Part shown: positions 36,262 to 50,300 of the stretch, piece after piece
How positions within the stretch are numbered: position 1 is the first letter of the stretch
How the letters are laid out: each line of letters starts with the position of its first letter
DNA from: Poecilobothrus nobilitatus
Lineage: Eukaryota; Arthropoda; Insecta; Diptera; Dolichopodidae
NCBI GenBank assembly: GCA_947095535.1
Contig: OX352774.1
Coordinates: forward strand, 175,706,200-175,770,199
Direction: 5' to 3'
Length of the DNA stretch: 64,000 bases
The notes under the pieces: generated by a model
The model's input: only the letters and a program-made list of their open reading frames with translations
The model's database searches: none
Told to the model about the DNA's origin: nothing
Position numbers and translations under genes: made by a program

Positions 36262-37685
36262 TAAAGAAATAGAAAACAAATAGAAAATAAGCTATAAGAT
36301 TGATTGTACAATTTAAATGAATATTACACGAAATGGCAAATCACCGTTTTGGTATATATACATAAATTATCATATCATTTAGCCAAAACCCATAGTTATT
36401 TAAAGATTATCAATTAAACCAATCATAACATCGTCATCATTTAATATGTAAGAAAAAAGCTAAAAAATTTTAATTAAGTATAAACAAGTTGACTTTACCC
36501 AAAATTCTCATAATTATTTCGTTTTGACCATAATCCTTTCTTTGATTATGGACATTAAACAGTTCAATAGATTTGAGTTAATTTAAATTTAATCTATACA
36601 ATATTTGATTATAAATATTAAGGTTTAACACGTTATCTGTAGTTACTTGGTAAAGAAAAGATTAAAATAGTTTGTCATCCATTAATCTACGAGTAATTAG
36701 AGAATGAAGATCAATTAAGAGTAAACTGTTGACTGTTCTCATAAGGAGACAAATGAATTTAATCTAACCATGACAAATATTGTCCACTAATCTACGAACA
36801 GTTAGACTGTTAGAGAATGAAGATTAGTTAAGAGGAATACGTTCTCATAAGGAGAGGAGCAGAAAAAAATCACTTCTGTATTGAATTTGAAATATCAACT
36901 CTCCCCGATGGGGAAATCAAATTTAACTTGACAGAAGTAAATTGATCCAAAATTGATCTTATAAACCAAATAAAAATGCTTTGTTATGTACGGATATACA
37001 AATTTTTCAGATCAACGCATCATAAAGTCTTGAATTAGATTTATTAATAATTAATTTTTCAGCGACTAAATTTCTGATCGAGATTTACCCCTAAATCACA
37101 AGTATGATCGACTCACTCAATTCTGATCAAGTATTTTACCCCAAAATCACAGATGTGATTGACTCAATACAATCAAGTGCATTTAATCTATAATTAAAAT
37201 AAAAAAAAAATAAGTATTTTTCAAAAGAAACAAAAGACTTCAAATTTATTAATATTAACATTTAGATCAAGGTTATTAACACGGAGCACGAACACCATTG
37301 CCATAAATTAAACTGATTCAAATTGTGTTGAAGTAACTTACAGTCGCCCTTTGTACGAATAATTTTGATTAACTTGAAATCATCTACGAAATTTAAGTAA
37401 TTTTGTATTATTAAGATTCAAAGAACATTAAAGAGGTTTAGAAGAGGATATAACTCTGAAATATATATGAACATAAAGTTCGACTAAAAGTTGATTGTTA
37501 TTCTTTGATTGAAATAGTCCACAAAAATTGCAAGTTATTTGTCATGCGTATTTTTAATTAAATAGTTAACTTTCACTTAAAACCTCAAATATTTTCCAAC
37601 AACGGACTCACTTTTAATATCATATGAATGATGAAGTTTATTAAAACCGTCTTAAATAAAAAACAAAAACCCTACATAATTAAAA
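36262..37685. other. Intergenic with short direct repeats; possible antisense LINE remnant
   Basis: A diverged tandem duplication of about 105 bp covers 36670-36870 (TAATCTACGAGTAATTAGAG / TAATCTACGAACAGTTAGAC; GTTCTCATAAGGAG in both). Two ~60-bp units lie at 37075-37185 (TTTACCCCTAAATCAC / TTTTACCCCAAAATCAC). On the minus strand about 37120-37000 gives a SDLGV.LDQKF-like LINE motif, so part of this may be LINE-derived. Confidence 0.35.
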
Positions 37686-37689
37686 AAAA

Positions 37690-38210
37690 GTGCTAATACA
37701 TTTGAAAACATAATGTTGGAGCTTTTATTTTGGAAAAATTCAGGTGCCTGACTTACAGATGTCTAAAAATAACAAATTTTCAATTTTTAAGCTCTATCAG
37801 CTCTTAAACAATGGGTGGTATAAAAATTCTTAGGTAACTTCTGCATGTAATTCTAAAATATGTTTCTTCTGTTCAAATTTCAAAGCTCTATCTCTATCAT
37901 AACGGTAACGATAAATGTTAATATTAAATTTTAAGAAAATTGATATTTTTTTATATAGATAAAAAAGGTTTTGTCGTTTGCCACTTTTAGATTGACAAAA
38001 TGTTAATCCTGATATATTCGCATTTAAAAATAGGGCTTTTTAAAGTTTGAGGGGCTGTAGCTCCGTAATGGATGGCGCTACATGAAAATGTTATTCTACA
38101 GCACTAATTTTTTAAAAAGATCTATGCATGGTTAAAATTTCATTGTTCTATCTTAAACAGTGTAAACTTTTCTTTATATTCAAAAAATTTTTGAAAAATG
38201 TGCTGAAAAC
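37690..38210 (-). repeat. Dispersed repeat family R1, copy 6
   Basis: Carries CAGGTGCCTGACTTACAG, TCAATTTTTAAGCTCT, GAGGGGCTGTAGCTCCGTAATG and a terminal TTGAAAAATGTGCTGAAAA near 38205. These are in the same order as the 21.37-22.65 kb copy. Confidence 0.65.
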
Positions 38211-38762
38211 ATACATTTGTTTAAAATTACAACATAAATTTATTTAAAATTTAAACAAAGCATGAAGCAACAAAAAAAAAAGAAATTATCTATAAACTTA
38301 ATTGTTATTTATTTATTTATTTTTTATTTTCTTCTTTTTATTTTCCATTAAATGATTTTTCTGAATAATAATTTCATTTTGTAGCAGTTTCAATTTCATT
38401 ACCATAATGGTTTAATAAACCATAAATATTATTTACTATCATTTATCAATATTGGAATACTTGAATTACGTTTGTTTAATATAGGAAAAAAAAAGAAATA
38501 TTGCAGATAAAACAATGATAATTTTATTAAAGTTATATTTTCATTTTATGATGTGTTTTATCAATTTTGAATATTATTTCAACATTAACATTATTTTAAC
38601 ATTATTTCAAACTTTTTCTATAATAAAAACTAAAATATTTCCAACATTTATATTCAAAAATTTCAATGTGTGCAATAAGAAATTTGATGTCTTCTGTACA
38701 CGATCAACCCTATCTTATTTATCTATCTTTCTATATATATCAAGAAAGTTTAAATATTATTA

Positions 38763-40030
38763 TTGATCAAATTCAACTTTTATTCAAGATCTACTTATTC
38801 CATTATTTCTGAATTCATTTCTCATCCATCCAGTCGGCAACTTCAGAGGCTATTTTCAAAATTGTACATAACACCCAATTATAAAAATTACGAAAACGAT
38901 GAGAACTATTTAACTGCAGCTTCACAATTCTTAACGGAACGTGAGAAATTTGTAATTATTTTAATCGACGACGACGACAATTTATATAGGTCAAGATTTA
39001 CAATAAAATCGAACAATGTTGTAGAAATGGTTGAAAATTACTCCACTGAATCTGGAAAGACAATTTATTAGGTTTTATGATAAAATCTATGTGTTTGGAA
39101 ATTTTAAAGAAATTTTTTGATTTTGTCCTATATGCTCCGTCCGAATGGTCAGTATTTCAAAGATACTACAAGTAGAGTTATTGACTTCGTGCAAAGTAAA
39201 GGCTTTCGGGTTTTAGTTGTCATAAGTCATAACCGATAACAATAGAATTAATCAAAATATATTCAATATTTTTAATGGCGATAATATAATCAAAATTATT
39301 TTCCAAACTCTAATGGTCATGGTAATATATTTTTATATGTTCATCTTTTCAAAAGTATTCGAAATAATTGGCTTTGTGCACCAAATAGAGTATTAATGTT
39401 TTCTGATTTCGAAACAAAAGAAATTAGATATGCCCGTTTTACGCATTTTTCGAACTTATTTGAAAAAGTATTAGATTTTCAAATAAAGAAAGCCTATTAG
39501 TTGAACAGAACAAGTTTAAATCCTATAGTTCGCTTCAACGGCAAAATATTTGCCTAGTATATAACATATTCCAACACTTGTTAAATGAATTTGAAAAAAT
39601 GCGACCGACTGCGGATTTCTATAAAATTATCAAAAAATGGTGGGATATATGCAATATACTGGGTAAATTTCAAGGCCTTAGATAGAACAAGAAATCAATG
39701 GAGTAAACCTATATTTAAGACAACAGATTTCCGTCACGACTTTCTCAAAGAATTCTGTGAGGAGTTATCAGTTTGGAATGTGTACTAATGATAATAAAAA
39801 TAGTTTAACGAAAGATATATTCAACGCTTTAGTACTTAGTACTAAAACGTTATTAGATTAAGTTTATTTTTCCTTAACGGAATAAAGTGTAGAATATATG
39901 TATGTATCTTGTTAGAAAATTCCAGACTGATAATTTAGAAAACAGATTTGGTCTCTATCGATCTTTAGCTGGATCCAATTGTAATATTTCGTTTGCGGAA
40001 ATAGAATCAGGAAAAAAATTCTATTCCTTC
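38763..40030 (+). pseudogene. Decayed P-element-superfamily (THAP9-like) transposase
   Basis: An open first part (to 39071) holds RQLQRLFSKLYITPNY, FLTEREKFVIILID and MVENYSTESGKTI, i.e. the start of the RNase H-like domain including the first acidic residue. Beyond it the frame is broken but the family order continues: VFGNFKEI; HLFKSIRNNWLCAPNR (the conserved HLxKSIRNN of the GTP-binding insertion, about 39330-39395); FKALDRTRNQWSKPIFKTTD (39665-39730); KDIFNALVLST; and FQTDNLENRFGLYRSLAG (about 39920-39975). More than ten stops or shifts. No THAP zinc finger and no P-type inverted repeats were seen, so both ends are lost or unrecognised. Confidence 0.75.
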
Positions 40031-40119
40031 TATTTTTTCTGATAAGACTATGTATGTGTATTTTTATGAAATGGAAGGACTACATAATTGAGCTTTTTAG
40101 TGTAGGTTTAAGCTAGTCT

Positions 40120-40762
40120 CAGACGGTAAAATTTTCTTCAAAGAAATATCATGAAATAAACGTCATTTAACTTTGATCGTTCCATGATATTTTTTTGACA
40201 CTTTGTTTGATTTTTTTGATCAAAGTTTTATCTAGTACTAGAAGGTAAAATAAGTACATATGGAATTGGAAAAAAAATTGTATGATGGATCGGAAAAAAC
40301 TTTTAATTTTAGTTCTGAGTTTTTCTTCAGTTATTAAAGTTTTAGCTATTGCACCGCAAGTTTTAAAACAAAAAAAGAATAGAAAAAGGATTTGGTCGCG
40401 AAAATGGCTTATGCTTAGAGATTCTGGAAGAGGCACGGGAAATTTAATTTTTAAAGAATTAAAAATTGAAGATACTGTTAGTTTTAAAAACTTTTCCGGG
40501 ATGAACATTGAAAATTTTAAATTTTATTGTTTTTATATATTATTTTATATAATATATTTATTTTAAAACTAAAAAAACATTAACGCAAACTAAAAAATAC
40601 AAACAATAGAATGTCAGATCACAAACGTCAAATCACAACAAAGAAATATCATGAAATAGAAAATTTTCTATTTTCATGATATTTCTTTGATAAAAATTTT
40701 TATGGTGAAAAACGTTTAACGTTCATTTCATGATATTTCTTTGAAGAAAATTTTACCGTCTG
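40120..40762 (+). mobile_element. PIF/Harbinger-like non-autonomous element
   Basis: TIRs of about 45 bp: the left starts CAGACGGTAAAATTTTCTTC with AAAGAAATATCATGAAAT; the right is the inverse, ending AAAATTTTACCGTCTG. Extra copies of ATCATGAAAT / ATTTCATGAT lie inside, including a long palindrome at about 40640-40692. It encloses a truncated Harbinger nuclease N-terminus (40282-40566). A clear 3-bp target duplication could not be fixed. It lies about 90 bp downstream of the P-element remnant. Confidence 0.7.
40282..40566 (+). pseudogene. Truncated Harbinger transposase (N-terminal part only)
   Basis: A 94-codon open frame. Residues about 30-75 (KKNRKRIWSRKWLMLRD, FKELKIEDTVSFKNF, GMNIENF) match the N-terminal segment of HARBI1-type nucleases (RRxWVRPWLxxR...LxxELRxEDxxxFxNFLRM). 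The DDE catalytic domain is absent, so it is not an active transposase. It may be only the captured first exon retained in a non-autonomous element. Confidence 0.65.
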
Positions 40763-42236
40763 ATAACCAGTTTTAGTGTAGGTTCTGGTTCTGTATTATG
40801 AAGATAAACTATGATCACTTTATACTGCATCTACAATGAACGCTATTGTTCGCTCTCACGTAGTCAACTGTCAAAGCAAAAAGTTAAAATGTATTAAATT
40901 ATATGAAAGTAGTATTTACAATGAAAGCAGACCGGCCGCAGTCGTTTCGCAGTCGTAAAAAATGTTGCTTAACGCTTTCTTTACGTATTCAAGTATCAAA
41001 AATTAAATAGTAGGTATATCAATAAAATAAAAAAAAATACGCATGTTTTTTGGTAGGAACATTATATTTATTTCTTTGCAGTATTTTTAAAATATCTGAC
41101 GCAAAAAAATAACTTCCAACTGAATTTAAACTATTCAATATTAAAAATTTATTTTACTTAATTTTTTCTCTCAAACTCAAATTCCATTTTGAATACTCTT
41201 TTGCAGGTTGCTTATCGAAAGCGAAACGAGTGCGTTTAATTAATTGAATTAAAGCAAGCAAGCATTGTAGATCCATTGTAGACTAGAAACGGGAGCGTTA
41301 ATTATAGATTTACAATTTAAATCCTACTAAATTTTTCTTAACATAAGTACATATGTATGTATATGATAATAAAATTATTTTTATTTTACCATACAGACAC
41401 TTTTATTATGAAAATTGTAATTAAAAATTAATAAAAATGTAACGTAAACTTTATAATTTATTTTGGTTGTGCTAGGATGATTTTCGAATTTACTAAATAA
41501 ATACAAAAACTGTCAGATCAGTATTTTAATTTTAAGGAATTAATATGCATACAAACAAGACCACCTATATACTGACTGTCAGTATTTAGGTGGGCTTGAT
41601 GCAGTCATACATACATTACAAAGGAATAATATCAAACAAATATAGACTATTAAAAATTTGCAAATTTACTTTTAAATTACCAAAAAATACTAAACTGCGT
41701 TATTAGCAGTGTTTTGTAATTTCTTTTTTGTCATTTGACAATTGACAATTTAAAGACACGCATTAAATAAACATAAAAATATTTTCTGGATTTTGATTTT
41801 TGATATCATAATTTAAAAAAAAAAATGTTTTTTGGAATATTATCGAAAAGAATTTTTTTTGATTTTAATAGATTTGTGCCAGAAATTATATATGTATAGA
41901 TTTCTGTTTGTACTAAACGAATTTCCCAAATCAATTAATACTAAAAGTAGACGCAAGAGTTCGATACTATTTTAAGTCCCAATAAACCAAACGTTCTTTT
42001 GAGTATTTTTTTACATGTCATTTTGACATATTTAAATTCAATTTCAATAAACTTAAAGTATTTACGAATTACGAGTACGGCCCGGTTCACTACTTCACAT
42101 CTCAGCATTATATTGTAATTACTACTAAGTAGCATTAAATTGCTACTAAATTACCAATATTTCGTTTTTCATATTTTAATTTCATCATAATAAAATCTAC
42201 GCATAATTTGCATAATTAAATATTTTTTAAAACAAA
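40763..42236. other. Intergenic upstream of RTCB
   Basis: Holds a near-perfect inverted repeat at about 41561-41592 (CCACCTATATACTGAC / GTCAGTATTTAGGTGG). A second region (40830-41300) has CTACAATG and GAAAGC-AACGAG-like segments repeated in inverse orientation, perhaps a degraded TIR element. It should contain the RTCB promoter; no core motif is obvious. Confidence 0.4.
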
Positions 42237-43878
<1,642 letters not shown>

Positions 43879-44489
43879 AGGAGTTTTTTTTTAATATTTA
43901 AGGATTAAAAAATTGGTGTATAATAATAATCTAATGCTAAGATTGTACATTTCTAATTTTAATTTTTAACTAATAAGTTTTCATTATATAAAATCTCGTT
44001 ATGAAAACTAAACTATACATATTTGAATTGAAGTATTTATTTCGAATTTCGTTTAAAATTATTCTACTCATAAAAATTTAAAATAATTTTAATTTATTAC
44101 TTGGAAAATAAAAATTAAAGACTTACTTAAATTTATTTAATTCAAAATTTATTTTTTATTTAAAATAAAACTTCCAAACTTTCAAAATACATTTTATTTT
44201 ATTAAAAATTCAGTCAAACAAAAACATTAATAGTTAAACAAAATGCTTAAATCTTACAATCGAACATTCTTCAATAAATTTAATATCAAATTCAAAACCT
44301 AATTAATAAAATACGTTTCAAAATATATGAAAAAAGCAGGGAAGCACAGAAAGTCTTCATGGGTTCATATCCGAAAATCCGATATATGCTATGCTTTTGT
44401 GCTATTCGAGTGTTTGTGTGTGATTTGTTACTTTTTTTAATTTTTATTATCTTTGTGAACAACATTAATTTAATATAAACAGAATAAAA
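43879..44489. other. Convergent 3' intergenic region
   Basis: Holds the 3' UTRs and polyadenylation signals of RTCB (for example AATAAAAATTAAAG near 44107, +) and gamma-tubulin (TTTTATTTTA near 44190 read on -). No other gene is seen. Confidence 0.5.
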
Positions 44490-46263
44490 TTAAGTTTCAT
44501 TTTTCTTAGCTGACCACTGTAAATAATTTGATTGAGTTGCAGCTTCATATTCTTGCACTAAACAATCAACAACATCTCTGGAACTATCTAATTCAGATAA
44601 ATCATCTTTAAACATATCCTCGCGACGAAATTGGTCTAAAAAAGCTCCACGTTTTCTTAATTTATCGTATTGATTTAATGCTCGTTCAAAAAGTGAACAA
44701 ATGCTTGTATGATTTGCCAACATAAGACCAGATACTCTATGACTACTTTGAACATATGGACTACTTCTTGAAAGAGCAACTTGTATACTTGTAGGACCCC
44801 AAGGAATAAACTGAGCCAACTTACGTTCACGAATACGTTGTAATGATTTATGAACTTGAGTTGGATCAACTTCACCCTAAAAAATACAAAATAAAATTTA
44901 AATAAAATTTTATTTAAAAACCATAAAAAAAATTTCATTTAAAGTACTTGGATAATATTGAGTATTGAAATATAACAATGATGATTTGTTTTATCAGGCC
45001 CTGTAGAAACCATCATATTCTTTGGTTGCAATAATCTTCTCATAACATCAAGAACAGTTGTTTTACGAACATTAACAGTTTGCTGAAAATAAAGTTTTTA
45101 ATTTTCAAATTTAAATAAAATTATGCATTTACATCACTATCTGTAGTTAATGGTGTATAACCTGTCATCAAAAAATGTAACTGTGGTGTTGGAATTAAAG
45201 GTGCTGTTAATCCAATTAAATTATTATTCATATATGATGGATATCTAAGAGTTGTTGTACTAACTGACATTATTGTTGATACCAAAGAATTTATTTGTGT
45301 AAAACTTGGATTCTGTATATGTAATCTGTCCGTTGCAATTCTATTTAAAGCTGTATTATCAAGAACAACAACGCAATCAGCACAACTTGTTAATCGTTTT
45401 AATGTCAACATAGAATTATATGGTTGAACAACAACATCACTAATTTCATCTTGATTCGGAAAAACACTGTATGTTTGAATTAATTTCTTTGGAAATCTAT
45501 CTGATAATTTTTCCATAATATAGGAGCCCATTCCTGATCCTGTACCGCCAGCAATACTATGACACAAAACAAAACCCTCTAAACTGTCACTTCCATCAGC
45601 TTCTCTATCTATGATATCAAATATTTCTTCTTGTAATTTTTCACCTTGACTGTACCCAGATGCCCAGTTATTTCCTGCGCCGCCTCCATGTTTTGATAAA
45701 TATATATTTTCGGGATTATAAAGCTAAAAATAGATATAAAACATGCAATAACAACAATTTATAACATTAATTCTAATAATATTGTTCACATAATTTAAAT
45801 TAAAAATAAAATACTTTGGCATATGGGGAGCTCATAATAGTATGAATAACTCTCGGTTCCAAATCAAGCAAAACAGCACGAGGTATGTAATGATCATCAT
45901 CAGCCTAATTTGAAATGTTTTAAAATTAATTTTAGTAAACAATTTTCTTAAATTTACAATTAAATTTATTTTATTTGCTTTACCTGGTAAAAGAAAACAT
46001 CTTTCCTGTCTAGTCCATCTGTTGCAAAATCTTCTAATACACCGGTTGGTGATATTCCATGCTCTAAACAAAGTCTTTTCCAGAATTCGAATCCAACTAA
46101 TATAATAATATATTAAGGGAAATAAAATGCAATTTAAAATAAATATTTTTCAAAAACAGTTGGCGCGTATTAATGTTAAAAATCATTTGTTATATCCAAT
46201 AATCAATAACTTACTCTGATTTCCGCATTGTCCTAATTGCAATGTTATAATTTCACTTGGCAT
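44490..46263 (-). CDS. TUBG: Gamma-tubulin
   Basis: Microtubule nucleator of the gamma-TuRC at centrosomes. Exons (minus) 46263-46215, 46096-45984, 45904-45815, 45723-45133, 45082-44948 and 44876-44490 give 454 residues; human TUBG1 has 451. It starts [20 protein letters not shown] (the I codon spans intron 1). The GTP-binding tubulin signature AGGTGSG is at residues 142-148, and [18 protein letters not shown] and [14 protein letters not shown] are intact. The text closely matches fly gamma-tubulins, including the [11 protein letters not shown]-terminus. Introns are 60-120 bp with GT-AG ends. Head-to-head with the beta-propeller gene, start codons 1.09 kb apart. No defects. Because animals often carry two paralogs, I do not choose between the maternal and somatic forms. 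Confidence 0.97.
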
Positions 46264-47353
46264 TTTTAAATAATTTTATTTATTTTTATTAATGTAGATT
46301 TTTATTTTTAATGCTTAAATTGATTATAAAACTTTATATATTTTTAAATTTTTAAATAAACAAAACAGCGGATAACATTTAGATCTGAAATATGACATTC
46401 GATTCGAAATCTCTATTTGAATTCTGAAATTGTCAGTTGACTTAAAATTCATTTATCAAAAAGTACTAAAATAAACACTTTTGTAAAAAGTACCATTTTT
46501 GCTCAAAATATTTAAATATTATCATTTAGTTATGTTATTTGAAGAAGATAACTTTAGTTTTTTTATTTTCATTTATTAAATATTTTCTTTAAATAATTTG
46601 TTATTATTATTAGCATGTTCTCATGATTTTAAAGTCCGATTTATTAATTTTGTAAGGAAATACTTGTCTTCATTAATTGCTACTATTAAAATGTTTAGTA
46701 ACAAAAAATTCATTGTTAGCAAATTAATATAAAAAAAGAGTATATCGGCAAGATATAGATATATATTTAAATATTGTTTATAGAAAATACAAACAAATTA
46801 AGTAAAGAAAACTCATTTAGCTAAATATTTAAAAGAAAAGTTATTTTAATTTCCTTAAAGAACAAAAGAAAAACATGTAAATTATATGTTAACATTTTGA
46901 CAATTACAAGTTGTCCCTATCAAAAAAATTCTAAACATGGATGCAAAATTATTGTTCTTATTATTTTTTTTTTTAGCAAACGTCAATCCAAAATTCTTTA
47001 ATGGAAGATATAAGATTGCGTACTTTTCGAAAAATAAGTAATTTTATAAATAACTAAGATGTAAAATTCATTGCATAAGTGTATAAATTACTTTTAAAGA
47101 GATTATATAAAATTTTATAATTTGCAATTTTATTCTATTTAATAGAATAAATACAGTTTGTGTGAAAATTTCACTTTTTTTAAATGAACTGAATTGAAGT
47201 CTAAACAAGTGCAATAAATAATTTTTGTTAAATAGAGTACTAACAAATATTTACAAAATAAAACTGATAAGAGATATAGATGAACATATATTTTTTTAAT
47301 TAAAATCATGAAATAAATTTAACCGCATGACTATTAATAAATAAATAAAAATA
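46264..47353. promoter_or_regulatory. Divergent intergenic region with a tiny ORF
   Basis: The shared upstream region of gamma-tubulin (-) and the beta-propeller gene (+), so a bidirectional promoter is possible. At 46937-47041 (+) an ATG opens 34 codons with a hydrophobic start (MDAKLLFLLFFFLANV) before TAA. It may be chance, an upstream ORF in the propeller gene's leader, or a separate micro-gene. No core promoter motif is clear. Confidence 0.35.
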
Positions 47354-50300
47354 ATGAACGCCCAAACGTTTTCTACTAGTGGAAAGAATTGTAAGCGACC
47401 TATAAATAGAATAAATCATTCTATACCAGATTGTTTAGACACTCATATAATATCTGATGATAGTGAAACAGAACAAAATATAAATAATTTTAATGCAGTT
47501 CATCACACTTTTAATATGAAGCCTAATACTTTAAAAGATATTCTTCAATTAACAAAAAGTATCAGTTTTCCAAAGGATACAACAAATAAAGATGAATATA
47601 ATTTTAATAAACGATTAAAAACATTTAAAGGTTTACAAAAAAAATCAAAACAAAATATTTTGTATATGTAAAAATAACTTTTTTTTAATTTTAGATATGC
47701 AACCATCTAAAAATTTTTTAGAAATTATTGAAGTTGATTCGCGTTCTTCAGATACAAATGAACCTGAAATTTTAATTGTTCCACCACCCGTTCCTTTAGA
47801 TTCAATTTTATTTAAAACAAGTAGTGAAAAAACAAGTGATTTTGCTACTTCAACACCATCATCAATCAAGAAATTAAAAGTAGGACCTTTACCATCTCCC
47901 CCGCCATCTCCACCTTTAAGACCAATGTTGAAAAATACTACTGGAAATTTTGAAAGATATTTAGCTAATTTAGAGAAACGTTTTACAAAATTATCTAGTG
48001 AAGATAAAGTTTTAAATTGGAATTTTTCAAGTGAAGTGGACGATGTAGAAGATTTTGTTGATTTTGAAAAACATGGTCATATATTAAAAATGAAATTTCG
48101 TAATAATAACAATAATAATAATGATATACATAATAAATTGCGACTTAATCCATCATCTTCAGAAAATTTAACATTAAAAACAGAAATAAACCAAGAAGAA
48201 CCAATAAATGTATTAAAAACTGACAAAAGAATTGCTAATAAAATTTTCAAAAAACAAAGGCATCGAAAAAATAATACTCAGAAAAAATCCAAGTTAACAA
48301 ACGGGCGATTAAGTTCTGAAGAAATTACTTCAATGAATTCTGATACCTTTAAAATACCCAATGTTCCCAGAAAATATTTAATATGTAAACCTTGTCAAAA
48401 TACTGATGAAGGTTGTGGCAATAGCGACTGTGAATTTTTAACTGAAGAGCATAAAGAAGAATTTTGTAAATATTTAGGTTTAAGTACGAAATCTCAAAAT
48501 GGTGAAACTTTATTACCACTAAGTGATCATTCAGATCCTAAACGAAGATCACTGCGCGTTCGACAATTACAATGTCAAGCAAAAGTAACACAAAATCAAA
48601 ATACTTTAAAAAGAGAAATGGAAAGTCAAACCGATGATCAGAAAAATTTTGCAGTATTTGCTGTTAAACCTGAAAAAATAAAAAATCCTAGCATCTTTAT
48701 GAAACATAACGACATAAGTGAGAAAAGAAATGGTGAAATTAGGTATATACATATTTTATAATTTTCACTAGAAATATTATTTTTAATTTATTAATTTTTA
48801 TTAAATTTACAGGATTATAAGGACCGCAAACTCTAATTCCATCACATTAAATTCGCCGCTACAACAGAATATTTTACATAATTTACCATTAAAAATGTTA
48901 CCTGAAAAACCATCAGAAAAATCAAAAATAAAAATTGTTTGTAGTTTAAACAGTAATACTGTAACAAATTCATATCCTATTTCTAATCAAATTAATAATA
49001 ATAGTACCATCGTCCCACATACAACACTGACAACTGAAATTCGCAATAGTATTAGTCCATTAAGTGTAAATAGTAAAACAAACAGTCAACGAGCCAGTTT
49101 GGGTCGTAGTAGTTGCCATGCAGATGATGAAAATTCAAGTCAAAACAACAATATAATACAAAATGTAGATAGAAAAAAAAAGGATTCATTGATTATAGTT
49201 AAAAATTGCTATGAACAAAAACCATCTCCTGATATCAATTTAAATGTATCAGTTAAAACAGATAAAGAATCGAAGATATTAATTCAAAAAGAAAACACAT
49301 ATAAAACTGATACAAATAAAGATGAAAAAGATAAAGGAAAAATTAAAATTATTGATAGAGTGACATATTCACCTAAAAAAACAAAAATTGATAATACATT
49401 TATAAATTATGAACGATTAAAAGCTATAGAAAATAGCAGTAATCATTCAAGAATATCAATGGATGAATGTAAAGAAATTAAAGAAAAAATTAAAATAGAA
49501 TTTTCAGCTAATTATGATAATAAAACAATAAAAAATGAATTTAATAATGAAAATTCTTCTATGAATTTCAATTCAAAAATTCTAGATGATCAACAAGAAA
49601 TAAAAAGTGAAAATTCATCTATTGAAGATATAAAATCGAATAATAAAAAACTAAATGAAGTTGGAAAGAAATTCAAATTAAAATCTGTAGAAAAGAAAAC
49701 AAAAATATTAAAAAATTTAAATAAAACAATAGTTGTATCACCAATTCCAAGTTCTATTACAAAAACAAAAACAACACTTGGATGTTCAAATAAAAAATTT
49801 AAAACGTTAGTAAAAAATCCATCTAGCCTGAAATTCTTTCGTTTAGTATTGAAAAATCCAAAACAAAAACAAAAAATTTCTAAAAAAATTGTTGAAACAA
49901 AAATTATTAAACGTAATCGACGTCAAAAATCAAATTCAGATAAATCATTTAATTTACTTAATAATGCAAAGACTGTTCAAAAACCTGATGATAATTCTAA
50001 ATATTTAAATATACAAAAACAACAACAACAAATACAACTGCAACAGCAGCAGCTGCAGCAGCAACAACAACAACTGCAACAAATACAACAGCTACAACTG
50101 CATCAGCAACAATTACCAAAAAGTATTGTAACAATATCATCTAATGAAATTGTATCAGAAAATTTAAAACTTAATTTAATTCCAAATCCATTAAAATTTG
50201 AAGATGGTGATGTTCTACACGCATATTATAAAAAAGAATTTTTAATTGTTGTGCAACAAAATACAATTAGTTTTTGGAAATATTCAAAGATTTTACAAAT

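Noticed and set aside
36670..37185. Short repeats that could suggest a CRISPR array
   Set aside because: Too few, diverged, unequal spacers, and in an animal genome.
40830..41300. Possible TIR element with CTACAATG ends
   Set aside because: Inverted segments are short and out of register; no target duplication. Kept only as a remark.
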